DNA from: an uncultured Collinsella sp.
Lineage (GTDB): Bacteria; Actinomycetota; Coriobacteriia; Coriobacteriales; Coriobacteriaceae
Direction: 5' to 3'
Length of the DNA stretch: 36,524 bases
Assembly: GCA_902490325.1 (NCBI GenBank)
Contig: CABUDJ010000011.1
Coordinates: 1-36,524 of the forward strand
The notes beneath the pieces are model-generated. The model had not been told where the DNA came from. It made no database searches and saw only the letters and a program-made list of their open reading frames with translations. Shown in pieces: positions 1 through 6,770 of this stretch. The first letter of the stretch is position 1, and each line of letters starts with the position of its first letter. A program made the position numbers and the translations under genes.

Positions 1-259
1 ATGCAGCAGGGGCTCTCAATGTTTTTATGTCCTGCTCATATCGTCTCTGCCGGCACTTGGGGACACTTCTCTGCGCGCCAGAGCCGGTCGCCTGGGGATG
101 GAGAGGCCATTTTGGCCCTTGGCGGTCAGTCGGGGCGAAACTAGAAGATCTTTCCGATTCGCGGCTGTTCATGCTTGTAGAGCATCTAAAACAATAGGAT
201 GTTATTCTGGAATATGCCGGGTGCGTGAACTTGCCTGTCTTAGCCTTAAAAAGGTATAG

Positions 260-1008
260 GGGAGTTTGGCTCAGGGGTTCCGTCTTGTTCTTCAGCGCAG
301 TATTGTGGGACAGATTTGCTGAGATTGGCGCCTTACACCGCAGAGCGCACGGAAGGCTCTCGATTTGTGTTCTGGCCCCAGAATACAGGGCCTGATACTT
401 ACCAACTGTGGCATGGATGTAACATCTGTAGAAATCAACCCTTTTGTTGTCGACCTTTGTAAGAAGAACACTGCCATCAACTCTTTGGATGACGAAACTA
501 GGGTGCTTGAGGGGAGCCTTTACTCCCCTCTGTGAGATGACTCATGTTTTTCGCTTGTCGTTGTGAATCCTCCGTTACTGCCGATTCCGGATGAGATTCC
601 TTATCCCTTCGTTGGGGATGGGGGACAATCGGGTCTGGATATAACACTTCATATTCTTAAGGGTGGCGATACGCATTTAGAGGAAAACACTAAATACTGC
701 TAATAGGGGTGACGACGATGGCGTAGGGGCGACCCACGATGCTCGCATCAATACGTCGGCTACTTGGGGAATCAGGTCTAGATGCATGTATGATGATACT
801 GTGCAGCTATTCAATTAGTCCGCGTTCCGAATGGGTGCGGGGTATGGCGGCGACGTCGTATGCTTTTGCCCTGGCGCGATACTCAGGTATTTCTGAGGCG
901 GTTGACGAAGTTTATACGCGCTATGCCGCGCAAGGCGTCCGGAAGTTTGCACATCTACATTACGGGCTTAGGTTTCTTCAAGCGAGCAGGCTGGTTGCGT
1001 TATTATGA
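260..1008 (+). pseudogene. Decayed class I SAM-dependent methyltransferase
   Basis: Three frame segments together resemble one HemK-like class I methyltransferase. From about 323 to 700 one frame carries a SAM-binding motif I (ALDLCSGPRIQGL), a motif II-like stretch (VTSVEINP), an EGSLYSPL segment and, past an in-frame TGA at 533-535, the NPP motif (VVVNPPLLPIPDEIPYPFVG). The frame then shifts near 700 (LIGVTT), meets a TAG at 724-726 and continues as the open stretch 739-1008, whose sequence fits the C-terminal part of such enzymes. Another in-frame TGA is at 320-322. At least three stops and a frameshift make it non-functional. It points towards the ABC exporter on the same strand and may once have tailored or co-travelled with the peptide locus; that link is inference. 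The family match is from motifs only and the original start is not recognisable. Confidence 0.72.
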
Positions 1009-1095
1009 GCGATTTTTCTAGTCTAGGCGACAAAAGGCAAAGGATTTGGTGGGTGTAAAACGAGGTCGTTTGCGGGCGGACGCTCCAATCTATTG

Positions 1096-1141
1096 TGGCA
1101 ATCGGGCGGTTGAAAAAGATATTTCAATCGCCCGATTGCCA
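1096..1141. repeat. Long near-perfect stem-loop with 20-bp arms
   Basis: Arms 1096-1115 and 1122-1141 are complementary over 20 bp with a single G.T pair, separated by a 6-nt loop. No T-tract follows, so it is not a standard terminator. It sits between the methyltransferase remnant and the ABC exporter and may be a mobile-element end, an mRNA leader hairpin or an operator. Confidence 0.7.
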
Positions 1142-1286
1142 GATTCGTCGGAGGAGATGTCCGATTCCGACTCTCTTGTAGGAAGAGCTTGAGACCGTAT
1201 TGGCCCAAGGCAATCTTAAAGCAGTCTCATTGGCAAATCTTCGCTCCTGTTGTGTTGAGGTGTAAGGTATCAGTGATTGATGTTTT

Positions 1287-2942
1287 GTGGCGGGTAGATT
1301 GGGGCCTTCCTTGATTCGATGCGTTTTCTCGAGGTTCATCAGAGCAAAAGGGGCTTTCGTCTTCATTGCTATCACGGTGATTGGAACCGCTCTCTCCTAT
1401 GCCATGCCATACGTGAACGGAAAATTTTTAGATTTTCTTCTCGGTAACCGCAGCGAAAGAGACGCCGCACTCTTCGCACTCCTGGTTGCGTCAATAGGAG
1501 TTTTCTCCACCCTCTTTACTTATTTTGCAGGAACACTTTCCATTCGCATAAGCACGAGACTTTCCTTTGATCTTCTCAGGGAGGCCGTCTTGCGTTTTGA
1601 AAGAGACGATTACTTGGTGAGTCGGACCATCGATCCAGCCTATACAACGCAACGGATTATTTCCGACTCCAGCGTGGTCTCATCCTTCGTTTTGGCGAAT
1701 TTCATCAGTGCGCCGCTGTCCATTGTAGCTATTCCCATCGTATTGCTTATCATATGGTCAATTGATTCAACTCTCGCGGTGTTTTCCATCATTCTCCTCA
1801 TCGTGTATTTCTGTGTAATTACTGGGTTGAGGAAACTTTTGTATAGGGTCACGTATGAGAAGAAAGAGGCGGACAGCGCCTTTTACGCCGCAATTGCATC
1901 GCAGCTTAATCAGATTCTCAACATTCAACTGGCATCTTCGTACGGCAAGAGCGAACAAGCGCTCGACGCTGGGTTTAAGAGCTATTTTCCCAAAGTTTTG
2001 CGCTCCGGAAAGCTATCATATTCTCTGACATCGCTCGATGGTCTTTTCGCAGCGTTGTTTCAAGCGGTGATACTTGTTGTTTCCGGAGTACGAATCATTA
2101 ACGGAACTATGTCAATAGGCGAGTACACTATCATCGGTACATACTTCGCGGTTCTCTTTAAGACTTTGAAAAGTATGATGTCATTGTTCAAATCCTATCA
2201 GGACGCCAAGGCATCATGGGATAGGACGGCTATCGCGACGAGGGAAAAGGCGAGATCGGGGCGGAATCGGACCGATTTGGCGAAACTTGATGGAATAAAT
2301 GACATTTCGGTATCTGATTTGGAATTCTCGGTTGCCCTTCCAGACGGATCTGTCCGAGGGGTCCTCGGCGGGTTTTCTTTCAAGTTTTCCGGTCCTGGTA
2401 CATATTGCATAGTTGGGGAGAACGGAAGGGGCAAGACATCGCTTCTTTACTTGATGCTCGGGCTATATTCATCGAAAGGCAAAGTAAAATACAACGGTGT
2501 GCCAATCGAAGAATGCGACTTGGATTACATACGTGCGAGAGAGATATCGTGCTGCCCACAGTCGTGCTTCGCGCCGGACGAAACGGTGAAAGAGCTGTTA
2601 GAGTATTTCGACACGCCCTTTTCTCCCTATCACCGGGGTGTAGATGACCTACCTTCGCTGGAAAACAGCGTGAAGGAGTTGCTCGGGAAACGTTGCTCCG
2701 CGCTTTCGGGCGGTGAGTTGCGCCGCGTGTACTTATGGTCGGCGCTTTCACGCAAGTCGTCAGTTTTGGTGCTCGACGAGCCCACGACTGGGCTAGACGC
2801 TGTAAGCCGCGCCGAGCTTGCGGCCTATGTTAAGCGCAACAAGCAAAGCCAGCTGATCATCATTGTCTCTCACGATGACGAGATGGTCGGCGCGGTAGAA
2901 GGGGTAGTGGATTTAGGCAGCATGTACCAGGGTAAATGCTGA
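1287..2942 (+). CDS. ABC exporter, fused membrane and ATPase domains
   Basis: A 551-residue half-transporter. Residues about 15-300 hold several hydrophobic segments of an ABC type I exporter membrane domain, and about 340-551 form the nucleotide-binding domain. Visible are Walker A GENGRGKTS (about 377-385), the signature LSGGELRR (about 473), Walker B with VLVLDEPTTGLD (about 494) and a switch-like ISHDD-type histidine (IVSHDDEM). There is no N-terminal C39 peptidase domain, so it cannot itself cleave a leader peptide. Such transporters work as dimers at the membrane. Next to the Cys-rich peptides and radical SAM enzyme, export of the mature peptide or self-protection is the natural guess. 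The GTG start at 1287 has no convincing ribosome binding site; TTG at 1299 or 1311 are alternatives. It lies on the strand opposite the peptide operon. Confidence 0.85.
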   Translation: MAGRLGPSLIRCVFSRFIRAKGAFVFIAITVIGTALSYAMPYVNGKFLDFLLGNRSERDAALFALLVASIGVFSTLFTYFAGTLSIRISTRLSFDLLREAVLRFERDDYLVSRTIDPAYTTQRIISDSSVVSSFVLANFISAPLSIVAIPIVLLIIWSIDSTLAVFSIILLIVYFCVITGLRKLLYRVTYEKKEADSAFYAAIASQLNQILNIQLASSYGKSEQALDAGFKSYFPKVLRSGKLSYSLTSLDGLFAALFQAVILVVSGVRIINGTMSIGEYTIIGTYFAVLFKTLKSMMSLFKSYQDAKASWDRTAIATREKARSGRNRTDLAKLDGINDISVSDLEFSVALPDGSVRGVLGGFSFKFSGPGTYCIVGENGRGKTSLLYLMLGLYSSKGKVKYNGVPIEECDLDYIRAREISCCPQSCFAPDETVKELLEYFDTPFSPYHRGVDDLPSLENSVKELLGKRCSALSGGELRRVYLWSALSRKSSVLVLDEPTTGLDAVSRAELAAYVKRNKQSQLIIIVSHDDEMVGAVEGVVDLGSMYQGKC

Positions 2943-3310
2943 CAAGTGTAGTGCTACCCAACTGACAGAGATAACAAAAAAGCGATGCAGATGCACGTAG
3001 CATTCAGTCGGTTCGGACTCGGTGCCTTCACGCCATCGCAACGCTTTCAGATATAGTTCTCATTCTCTTACTAAAGGAAACTTTAGTCTACGTTGTCTTG
3101 TCGAGACAGAGGTGAAGCGAAGTGTTGTCGCGACGTATCTTATTCCAGGTGGCTCAGTATCATCGTGAGAATCACACCAAAGTGTACTTACAATTCTCGT
3201 GTCCCACGGACAACATGAGCTGAGCATTGAGGTTCCACCCTTTGCTGCAACTACACGGGGTTGGACGGCAATGAATATGCCGGGCCGCATGCCACGCGCA
3301 GCGGGGGTCC
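2943..3310. other. Gene-free stretch with RNA-like hairpins
   Basis: No gene is supported here. On the - strand a GCGATG/CATCGC closing stem (3039-3034 with 2987-2982) is followed by six T (2981-2976), as at the end of a Rho-independent transcript. On either strand 3070-3087 can form a 7-bp stem closed by a GAAA-like tetraloop. These suggest a small structured RNA or terminators but nothing identifies a product. Confidence 0.3.
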
Positions 3311-3436
3311 ATGCCCCAGTATGTTGCCTACAGCAGCCTCGATGTCCACGCACACATCATCTCTGCCTTCGTGTTCAATCCGTTTGCCGGAGAGTGCGAG
3401 GGTTACAAGGCCGTAGAATACGAGCCGAACAAATGA
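3311..3436 (+). pseudogene. IS110-type transposase N-terminal remnant
   Basis: A 41-codon fragment reads YSSLDVHAHIISAFVFNP and then ends at a TGA. This fits the N-terminus of IS110-family (DEDD) transposases, where the LDVH aspartate is the first catalytic acid. The remaining ~300-350 residues are absent. It lies between the convergent arms of the peptide island and marks past mobile-element activity. The match rests on a short stretch, so confidence is moderate. Confidence 0.55.
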
Positions 3437-3534
3437 AATGCGGTATCGACGCATAGGATTAAACTGACGATTGCTTTGCACCGAAAATACGCCCGGAAAG
3501 CCGCTATGGGTGGCGGCCCGGGTTAAATTGAGAG

Positions 3535-3578
3535 GCCCGTCCGATCACTTTCATGTGACGAACGGTCGGGCTTCTTAT
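3535..3578. terminator. Imperfect terminator hairpin
   Basis: GCCCG (3535-3539) pairs with CGGGC (3567-3571), with further pairing of TCAC and GTGA inside, followed by CTTCTTATT on the + strand. It lies about 60 nt beyond the last gene of the - strand peptide operon and could end transcription from either side. Confidence 0.45.
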
Positions 3579-3639
3579 TCCACTTGCCAATGCTCGGCTC
3601 ATATTGGAAGAAAGCTACGCTAATGTTTGCGTGATACTC

Positions 3640-3747
3640 CTATTTTTTCCGAAGAAAGAGTCGGATAATGAAGAATAACAATAAAAAAGGTGCCAGATAT
3701 AAAGCAAGTATAAAGGTTAATCCAACGAGACCTTGCAATAATGGCAT
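3640..3747 (-). CDS. 35-residue membrane protein of the peptide operon
   Basis: A 35-residue ORF has a strong ribosome binding site (GGAGGAG, read from 3757 to 3751) four bases before its ATG. The product is a single hydrophobic segment (about residues 5-30, rich in L, F, I) ending in a basic tail RLFLRKK, so a one-pass membrane peptide with the tail in the cytoplasm is expected. It is the last gene of the - strand run radical SAM enzyme, peptide A, peptide B, membrane peptide, 79 nt after peptide B. Roles seen for such small proteins near RiPP loci include immunity, membrane anchoring of the maturation machinery or export help; none can be assigned here. No homologue is recognised. Confidence 0.65.
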   Translation of the reverse strand: MPLLQGLVGLTFILALYLAPFLLLFFIIRLFLRKK

Positions 3748-3826
3748 AACTCCTCCCAGACACGAGATTTTGGTATTTGTCCCCATCTTATTTTGAATTG
3801 GACCAAATAGTTCCTAGACACAAAAA

Positions 3827-4006
3827 CTACTCGTCAACTGGATCGCACCAATCTGCTGGCAAAACACAGCTTGATTCTTTATCGACATAGCACCAATCCG
3901 CAACAGGGCACTCGGCGATGTCGTAAAAATTGCATATATCAACTCCAAGACAACAAGGCTCAACGGGAGGATGTTCATTTGAACCAACAGGATGGATATG
4001 CTTCAT
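3827..4006 (-). CDS. Cys/Asp-rich RiPP precursor peptide B (59 aa)
   Basis: The ATG at 4006 follows a GAGGAG ribosome binding site (4017-4012). The 59-residue acidic peptide starts MKHIHP, identical to peptide A upstream. Seven cysteines lie at 18, 19, 25, 33, 39, 47 and 54. Aspartates follow at fixed short distances: C19-D23, C25-D29, C33-D37 and C54-D58 are all Cys-X3-Asp; C39-D42 is Cys-X2-Asp; C47-D52 is Cys-X4-Asp. DIC and DWC (twice) recur. With a SCIFF-maturase-like enzyme encoded just upstream, it is read as a substrate whose cysteines are cross-linked, probably to the following acidic residues, as QhpD and PapB do. Leader about residues 1-17; core from the first cysteine. Start, paralogy and context are seen; the modification is inferred. 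Confidence 0.82.
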   Translation of the reverse strand: MKHIHPVGSNEHPPVEPCCLGVDICNFYDIAECPVADWCYVDKESSCVLPADWCDPVDE

Positions 4007-4036
4007 AACAGCTCCTCACCTTAATCCAATTAGAGA

Positions 4037-4240
4037 CTACGTTTGATCAATGCCACAGTGATCTACAACACAGATGCTGCCGCCATCCATGTCATAGTCG
4101 CAGTAATCGTATGCACCACAGCCATCTGCTTTATCATAAACAGTACAGATGTCAGTAATGCCCAAGAGGCAGTCAAAAGACATCGGCTTCACGCCTGCCT
4201 CGTCGCCACTTCCTGGATTAATCGGATGAATATGCTTCAC
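4037..4240 (-). CDS. Cys/Asp-rich RiPP precursor peptide A (67 aa)
   Basis: The GTG start at 4240 is chosen because GGGAGG lies a few bases upstream and the product then begins MKHIHP exactly like peptide B; the longer in-frame ATG upstream has no such support. Six cysteines at 24, 32, 41, 47, 57 and 62 are each followed by aspartate: C32-D36 and C41-D45 are Cys-X3-Asp, C47-D50, C57-D60 and C62-D65 are Cys-X2-Asp, and C24-D30 is Cys-X5-Asp. Eleven aspartates lie in the last 45 residues. It aligns with peptide B over the whole core (C-L..DIC..YD...C...D.C). It lies 169 nt after the radical SAM gene and 30 nt before peptide B on the same strand, so one transcript is likely. Six cysteines recall SCIFF peptides, but the sequence is not the 45-residue SCIFF peptide. 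Confidence 0.85.
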   Translation of the reverse strand: MKHIHPINPGSGDEAGVKPMSFDCLLGITDICTVYDKADGCGAYDYCDYDMDGGSICVVDHCGIDQT

Positions 4241-4298
4241 GACTACCTCCCTTTGAGTGCAGAAAAACCTCAATATTGTGTATAACAAACCAAGATGT

Positions 4299-4382
4299 CT
4301 AGTTCACCATATTTCTAGAATGGTTTCGGCGAACGTAGCAATAAGCTTCGCAGACGGTAATCAGAAGAACGAACACCTCCAC
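4299..4382 (-). CDS. Possible 27-residue hydrophobic peptide
   Basis: A GTG-started frame right after the radical SAM gene encodes 27 residues with a hydrophobic stretch (VEVFVLLITVCEAYCYV) and a basic tail. It is in the same frame as the radical SAM gene, so reading through that gene's TAA would append a membrane-like segment. There is no clear ribosome binding site, and it may be chance or a degraded gene. Confidence 0.22.
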   Translation of the reverse strand: MEVFVLLITVCEAYCYVRRNHSRNMVN

Positions 4383-4409
4383 AATGGTGACAGCAATGCG
4401 CTGAACCGC

Positions 4410-5768
4410 TTATTCCGATACAGTAGCTTCTCGTTGATTTTTCTCCTGCGAAGATGAGTGGCGGGAAATAAGGTCAAAAGCCATCTCGTAGCACATTTTT
4501 CTATATTCACATGATGCAGGGTGTAGACTCTTGGGCAAGTAGCCGTGCTCGTCTGCAGCCTCCCAGCTACAGCCCCCACCACAGAAAGACCGAGCCCAAC
4601 AGTCCGTACAGTCAATTCTTTTTTCGACACCCTGACTCCAGTTTTCAATATACCTAGTTTCGTCAATTCCGGTGACGATGTTGCCCATTTTGAATCGCAT
4701 CATCCCGACAAACCTGTGACAGGGGTATACGTCCCCTTCGGGAGTCACGGAAATAAAACGCCTGCCAGCCCCGCATCCGACAAAGGCGATCCTGTTGCTC
4801 ATAATCAAATCAACTGCAGTTTTCAATGTTCTAAACAAGGGCTTTTCCCCTTGATCAATCTGTTTGAGATATTGATCCGCCAAATCTATTAGGCCCGCCC
4901 TGATTTTGTTTAATGAGTGTTCGTCGAGTTTGATATTCTCATCGAATGAGCTCACGGGCGAGAAGTAAATCCTTCTGAAGCCCATCTCTTTAAACTGAAG
5001 ATAGTCTTCAACAAGGTTACAGTTATTATTTGTTAAGGTCGCTCTTGCGCCGAAGGGGAACGACTCGGAAAAACGACGAACGTTTTTGTCGATATCGGAG
5101 AAAGAGCCGCCTCCCGTCTTGTACGGGCGCGATGCATCGTGCTTGCATCCTGTACCATCGAGACTAATCAGAACAGAAAACCCGTGCTCCTTGAAAGAAT
5201 TCACAGCAGTGTCATTCAAAAGCGTTCCGTTGGTCGTAATAGAATAGGTAAAGTTTCTATTGGGGTATATTCTTTTTGAATAGTCGACCGTTTTCCATAT
5301 CAGCGGCTCGTTAATCATGGGTTCCCCACCAAAAAAGACGATTGCAAGCGTTTCGTTTTCCGATGAACTTGCGACGAGGTAGTCGACCGCCTTGAAGGCT
5401 ATCTCGTCTGTCATCAGCAGAGGAGACGTTCCATAATCTCCTTTACCGGCAAAACAGTAACTACAACCAAGGTTGCATGCATGTGAAACGTGGAGTTCGA
5501 TGGATCTAAGTTTTCGAGGCGTGTCTTTTGTTAAGAAAGTCCGCTCAGACAATCGTTGATACTCATCAATGTCGTCTTCAAGTTCTGCTATGGTCGTTTG
5601 GTCGTAGCCTTTCGCAGCAAGTGACTTTGTTAGCAACTTCGAGTTGACCGTTCTTCCCGATGCTTCAAATATGCGAAGCGCATCTTCTGATGCTTGGTCA
5701 ACCTGAAAGCAATTGCGAGTGACCTCATCGAAGCAGTAACGACGATCACTTACTGAGAAAAAATGCAT
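4410..5768 (-). CDS. Radical SAM/SPASM peptide maturase (SCIFF/QhpD type)
   Basis: The enzyme is expected to install thioether cross-links in the Cys-rich peptides encoded downstream. The ATG at 5768 is preferred over the upstream GTG at 5798 because TTGAGGAA precedes it; this gives 452 residues, the usual size for SCIFF maturases. Residues 1-about 80 look like an N-terminal peptide-binding (RRE-like) region. The radical SAM motif CNLGCSYCFAGKG has its [4Fe-4S] cysteines at 98, 102 and 105, followed by FFGGEP near 145-150. The C-terminal SPASM region carries cysteines at 332, 350, 387, 390, 396, 400, 420 and 426, with the PCHRFVG...FKMGN and CTDCWARSFCGGGC signatures typical of SCIFF-maturase and QhpD enzymes, which bind two auxiliary clusters. 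First gene of the - strand operon. Substrate and bond type are inferred. Confidence 0.88.
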   Translation of the reverse strand: MHFFSVSDRRYCFDEVTRNCFQVDQASEDALRIFEASGRTVNSKLLTKSLAAKGYDQTTIAELEDDIDEYQRLSERTFLTKDTPRKLRSIELHVSHACNLGCSYCFAGKGDYGTSPLLMTDEIAFKAVDYLVASSSENETLAIVFFGGEPMINEPLIWKTVDYSKRIYPNRNFTYSITTNGTLLNDTAVNSFKEHGFSVLISLDGTGCKHDASRPYKTGGGSFSDIDKNVRRFSESFPFGARATLTNNNCNLVEDYLQFKEMGFRRIYFSPVSSFDENIKLDEHSLNKIRAGLIDLADQYLKQIDQGEKPLFRTLKTAVDLIMSNRIAFVGCGAGRRFISVTPEGDVYPCHRFVGMMRFKMGNIVTGIDETRYIENWSQGVEKRIDCTDCWARSFCGGGCSWEAADEHGYLPKSLHPASCEYRKMCYEMAFDLISRHSSSQEKNQREATVSE

Positions 5769-6196
5769 ACGTTCCTCAATTTCATGCTGGACTGGCACTA
5801 ACCTTGTTTATTGTTACGCAGCTATAAAAAACCACCAGCGGGGATTCGGTGTGCGGCCCAATCGGACTCCCAAAAGGTTCTATTTGAGACTGGCAAGCTT
5901 TGTGTTGTTGGCACTTCGACAGCGCTCTTTATTCCAACATGGAGCCTCGCAGTTTGAGTCGACTTGCCTCTGGAAGGTCCGATCTCAACTTGATTTAGGA
6001 TGAAAACAGATTACAGGCGCGCTCCTCTAGAAAGAAAGGAAACCAATCGCCGCCTTTCACCAGGAAAGTTTTTATAGCCCACCTCGAGCAAAATGAAAGA
6101 TGCGAGAGCGATTGGGGAACAACGCGAATCTCCCCTTTTGGGTGGGAGCGAGCCTTCAGCCACCGGCGAACGACTCGCCCTGGTCAGAATCTGGAA
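5769..6196. other. Gene-free edge of the island, promoter region
   Basis: No gene is supported in these 428 bases. The part near 5769-5830 must hold the - strand promoter for the radical SAM operon (AT-rich, with TATAAA-like and TTGTTTATTG-like stretches), but no clear -35/-10 pair was recognised. Short open stretches towards 6196 look like shadows or decayed coding DNA next to the FHA gene. Confidence 0.4.
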
Positions 6197-6691
6197 GTGG
6201 TGCCGGGCCGCTTGGGCCTCCCCGGTGACTTCGTGGGGCTTACCTGCCTGACGTCGAGGAGTACATCCGCAAGATTCGTTCCCTATGCCGTTTGCTCTCA
6301 CGCCCGCCTTGGTTCCAAGTCGGGCGAGCACGAGGTCGCGCCGGCGCATCCGCTGGGACTGCTGCGCGTGCAAAACGGCTACGCGGTGAGCGTCCCGCGC
6401 TGGATTCAGCCGAGTGAGGAAGGCGTCGAGATCGGCGCGCTGGCAACGGGGGAGGGCGGCATCACCGATGTGGGCGATGACGTTTCGGCTCGCCATGCCC
6501 ACGTGTGGCGCGATGACCAAAATGTCTGGTACGTTGAGGACCTGTCGTCCACCAACGGAACCGTGGTGGTAAACGGCGCGACGAACGTCTGCACCCAGGT
6601 CGAGCCCGGCCGCTCCGCCCAGCTCAACCCCGGTGACGAGCTCAAGCTCGGAGAATCCACAACCTACGCCATCCTCCTCGGCGCCCTCTGA
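6197..6691 (+). CDS. FHA-domain protein, probably truncated
   Basis: The C-terminal half (about residues 75-164) is a forkhead-associated domain, a phosphothreonine-peptide reader: EIGA, then VSARHAHVWRDD, then DLSSTNGTVVVNG, holding the conserved SxxH and NGT positions. The first ~70 residues have no recognisable fold and the GTG start at 6197 has only a weak ribosome binding site. A neighbouring frame just upstream (DVEEYIRKIRSL) also looks coding. The gene may therefore be a frameshifted or 5'-truncated longer FHA protein, or start further inside. No kinase, phosphatase or secretion gene is adjacent to suggest its partner. Confidence 0.6.
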   Translation: MVPGRLGLPGDFVGLTCLTSRSTSARFVPYAVCSHARLGSKSGEHEVAPAHPLGLLRVQNGYAVSVPRWIQPSEEGVEIGALATGEGGITDVGDDVSARHAHVWRDDQNVWYVEDLSSTNGTVVVNGATNVCTQVEPGRSAQLNPGDELKLGESTTYAILLGAL

Positions 6692-6709
6692 CTCATCTCC
6701 TAAATAAGT

Positions 6710-6770
6710 TGCGGTGAAATAGGGGCTGTTTAAGGCTACGGCCGGCAAAAACAGTTCCTATTTCACCGCA
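6710..6770. repeat. Palindrome with 22-bp arms
   Basis: Arms 6710-6731 and 6749-6770 match as inverted copies with only two differences, both G.T pairs, around a 17-nt loop that is itself GC-rich. It starts 18 nt after the FHA gene. As RNA it would be a very stable hairpin, but no T-run follows. It resembles a REP-like or MITE-like element; processing site or terminator are alternatives. Confidence 0.7.

Noticed and set aside
260..1008. Selenocysteine or recoded TGA to explain the in-frame stops of the methyltransferase
   Set aside because: There are also a TAG and a frameshift, and the TGA positions are not catalytic cysteine positions; decay is simpler.
2976..3039. A tracrRNA, suggested by GGCACCGAGTC near a T-run
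   Set aside because: The match is 11 nt, the second half of the tracr tail hairpin differs, no anti-repeat, CRISPR repeat or cas gene is visible. Kept only as a possible structured RNA.
3199..3481. Small open frames on both strands around the IS110 remnant
   Set aside because: They overlap one another, have no ribosome binding sites and no protein-like composition, apart from the LDVH fragment reported.
4037..4288. An 83-residue version of peptide A from an upstream ATG
   Set aside because: The GTG at 4240 has the ribosome binding site and gives the MKHIHP start shared with peptide B.
5838..5875. A tRNA 3' end or attachment site, suggested by GGGGATTCGG
   Set aside because: No cloverleaf can be drawn around it and no duplicated end was found at the other side of the island.
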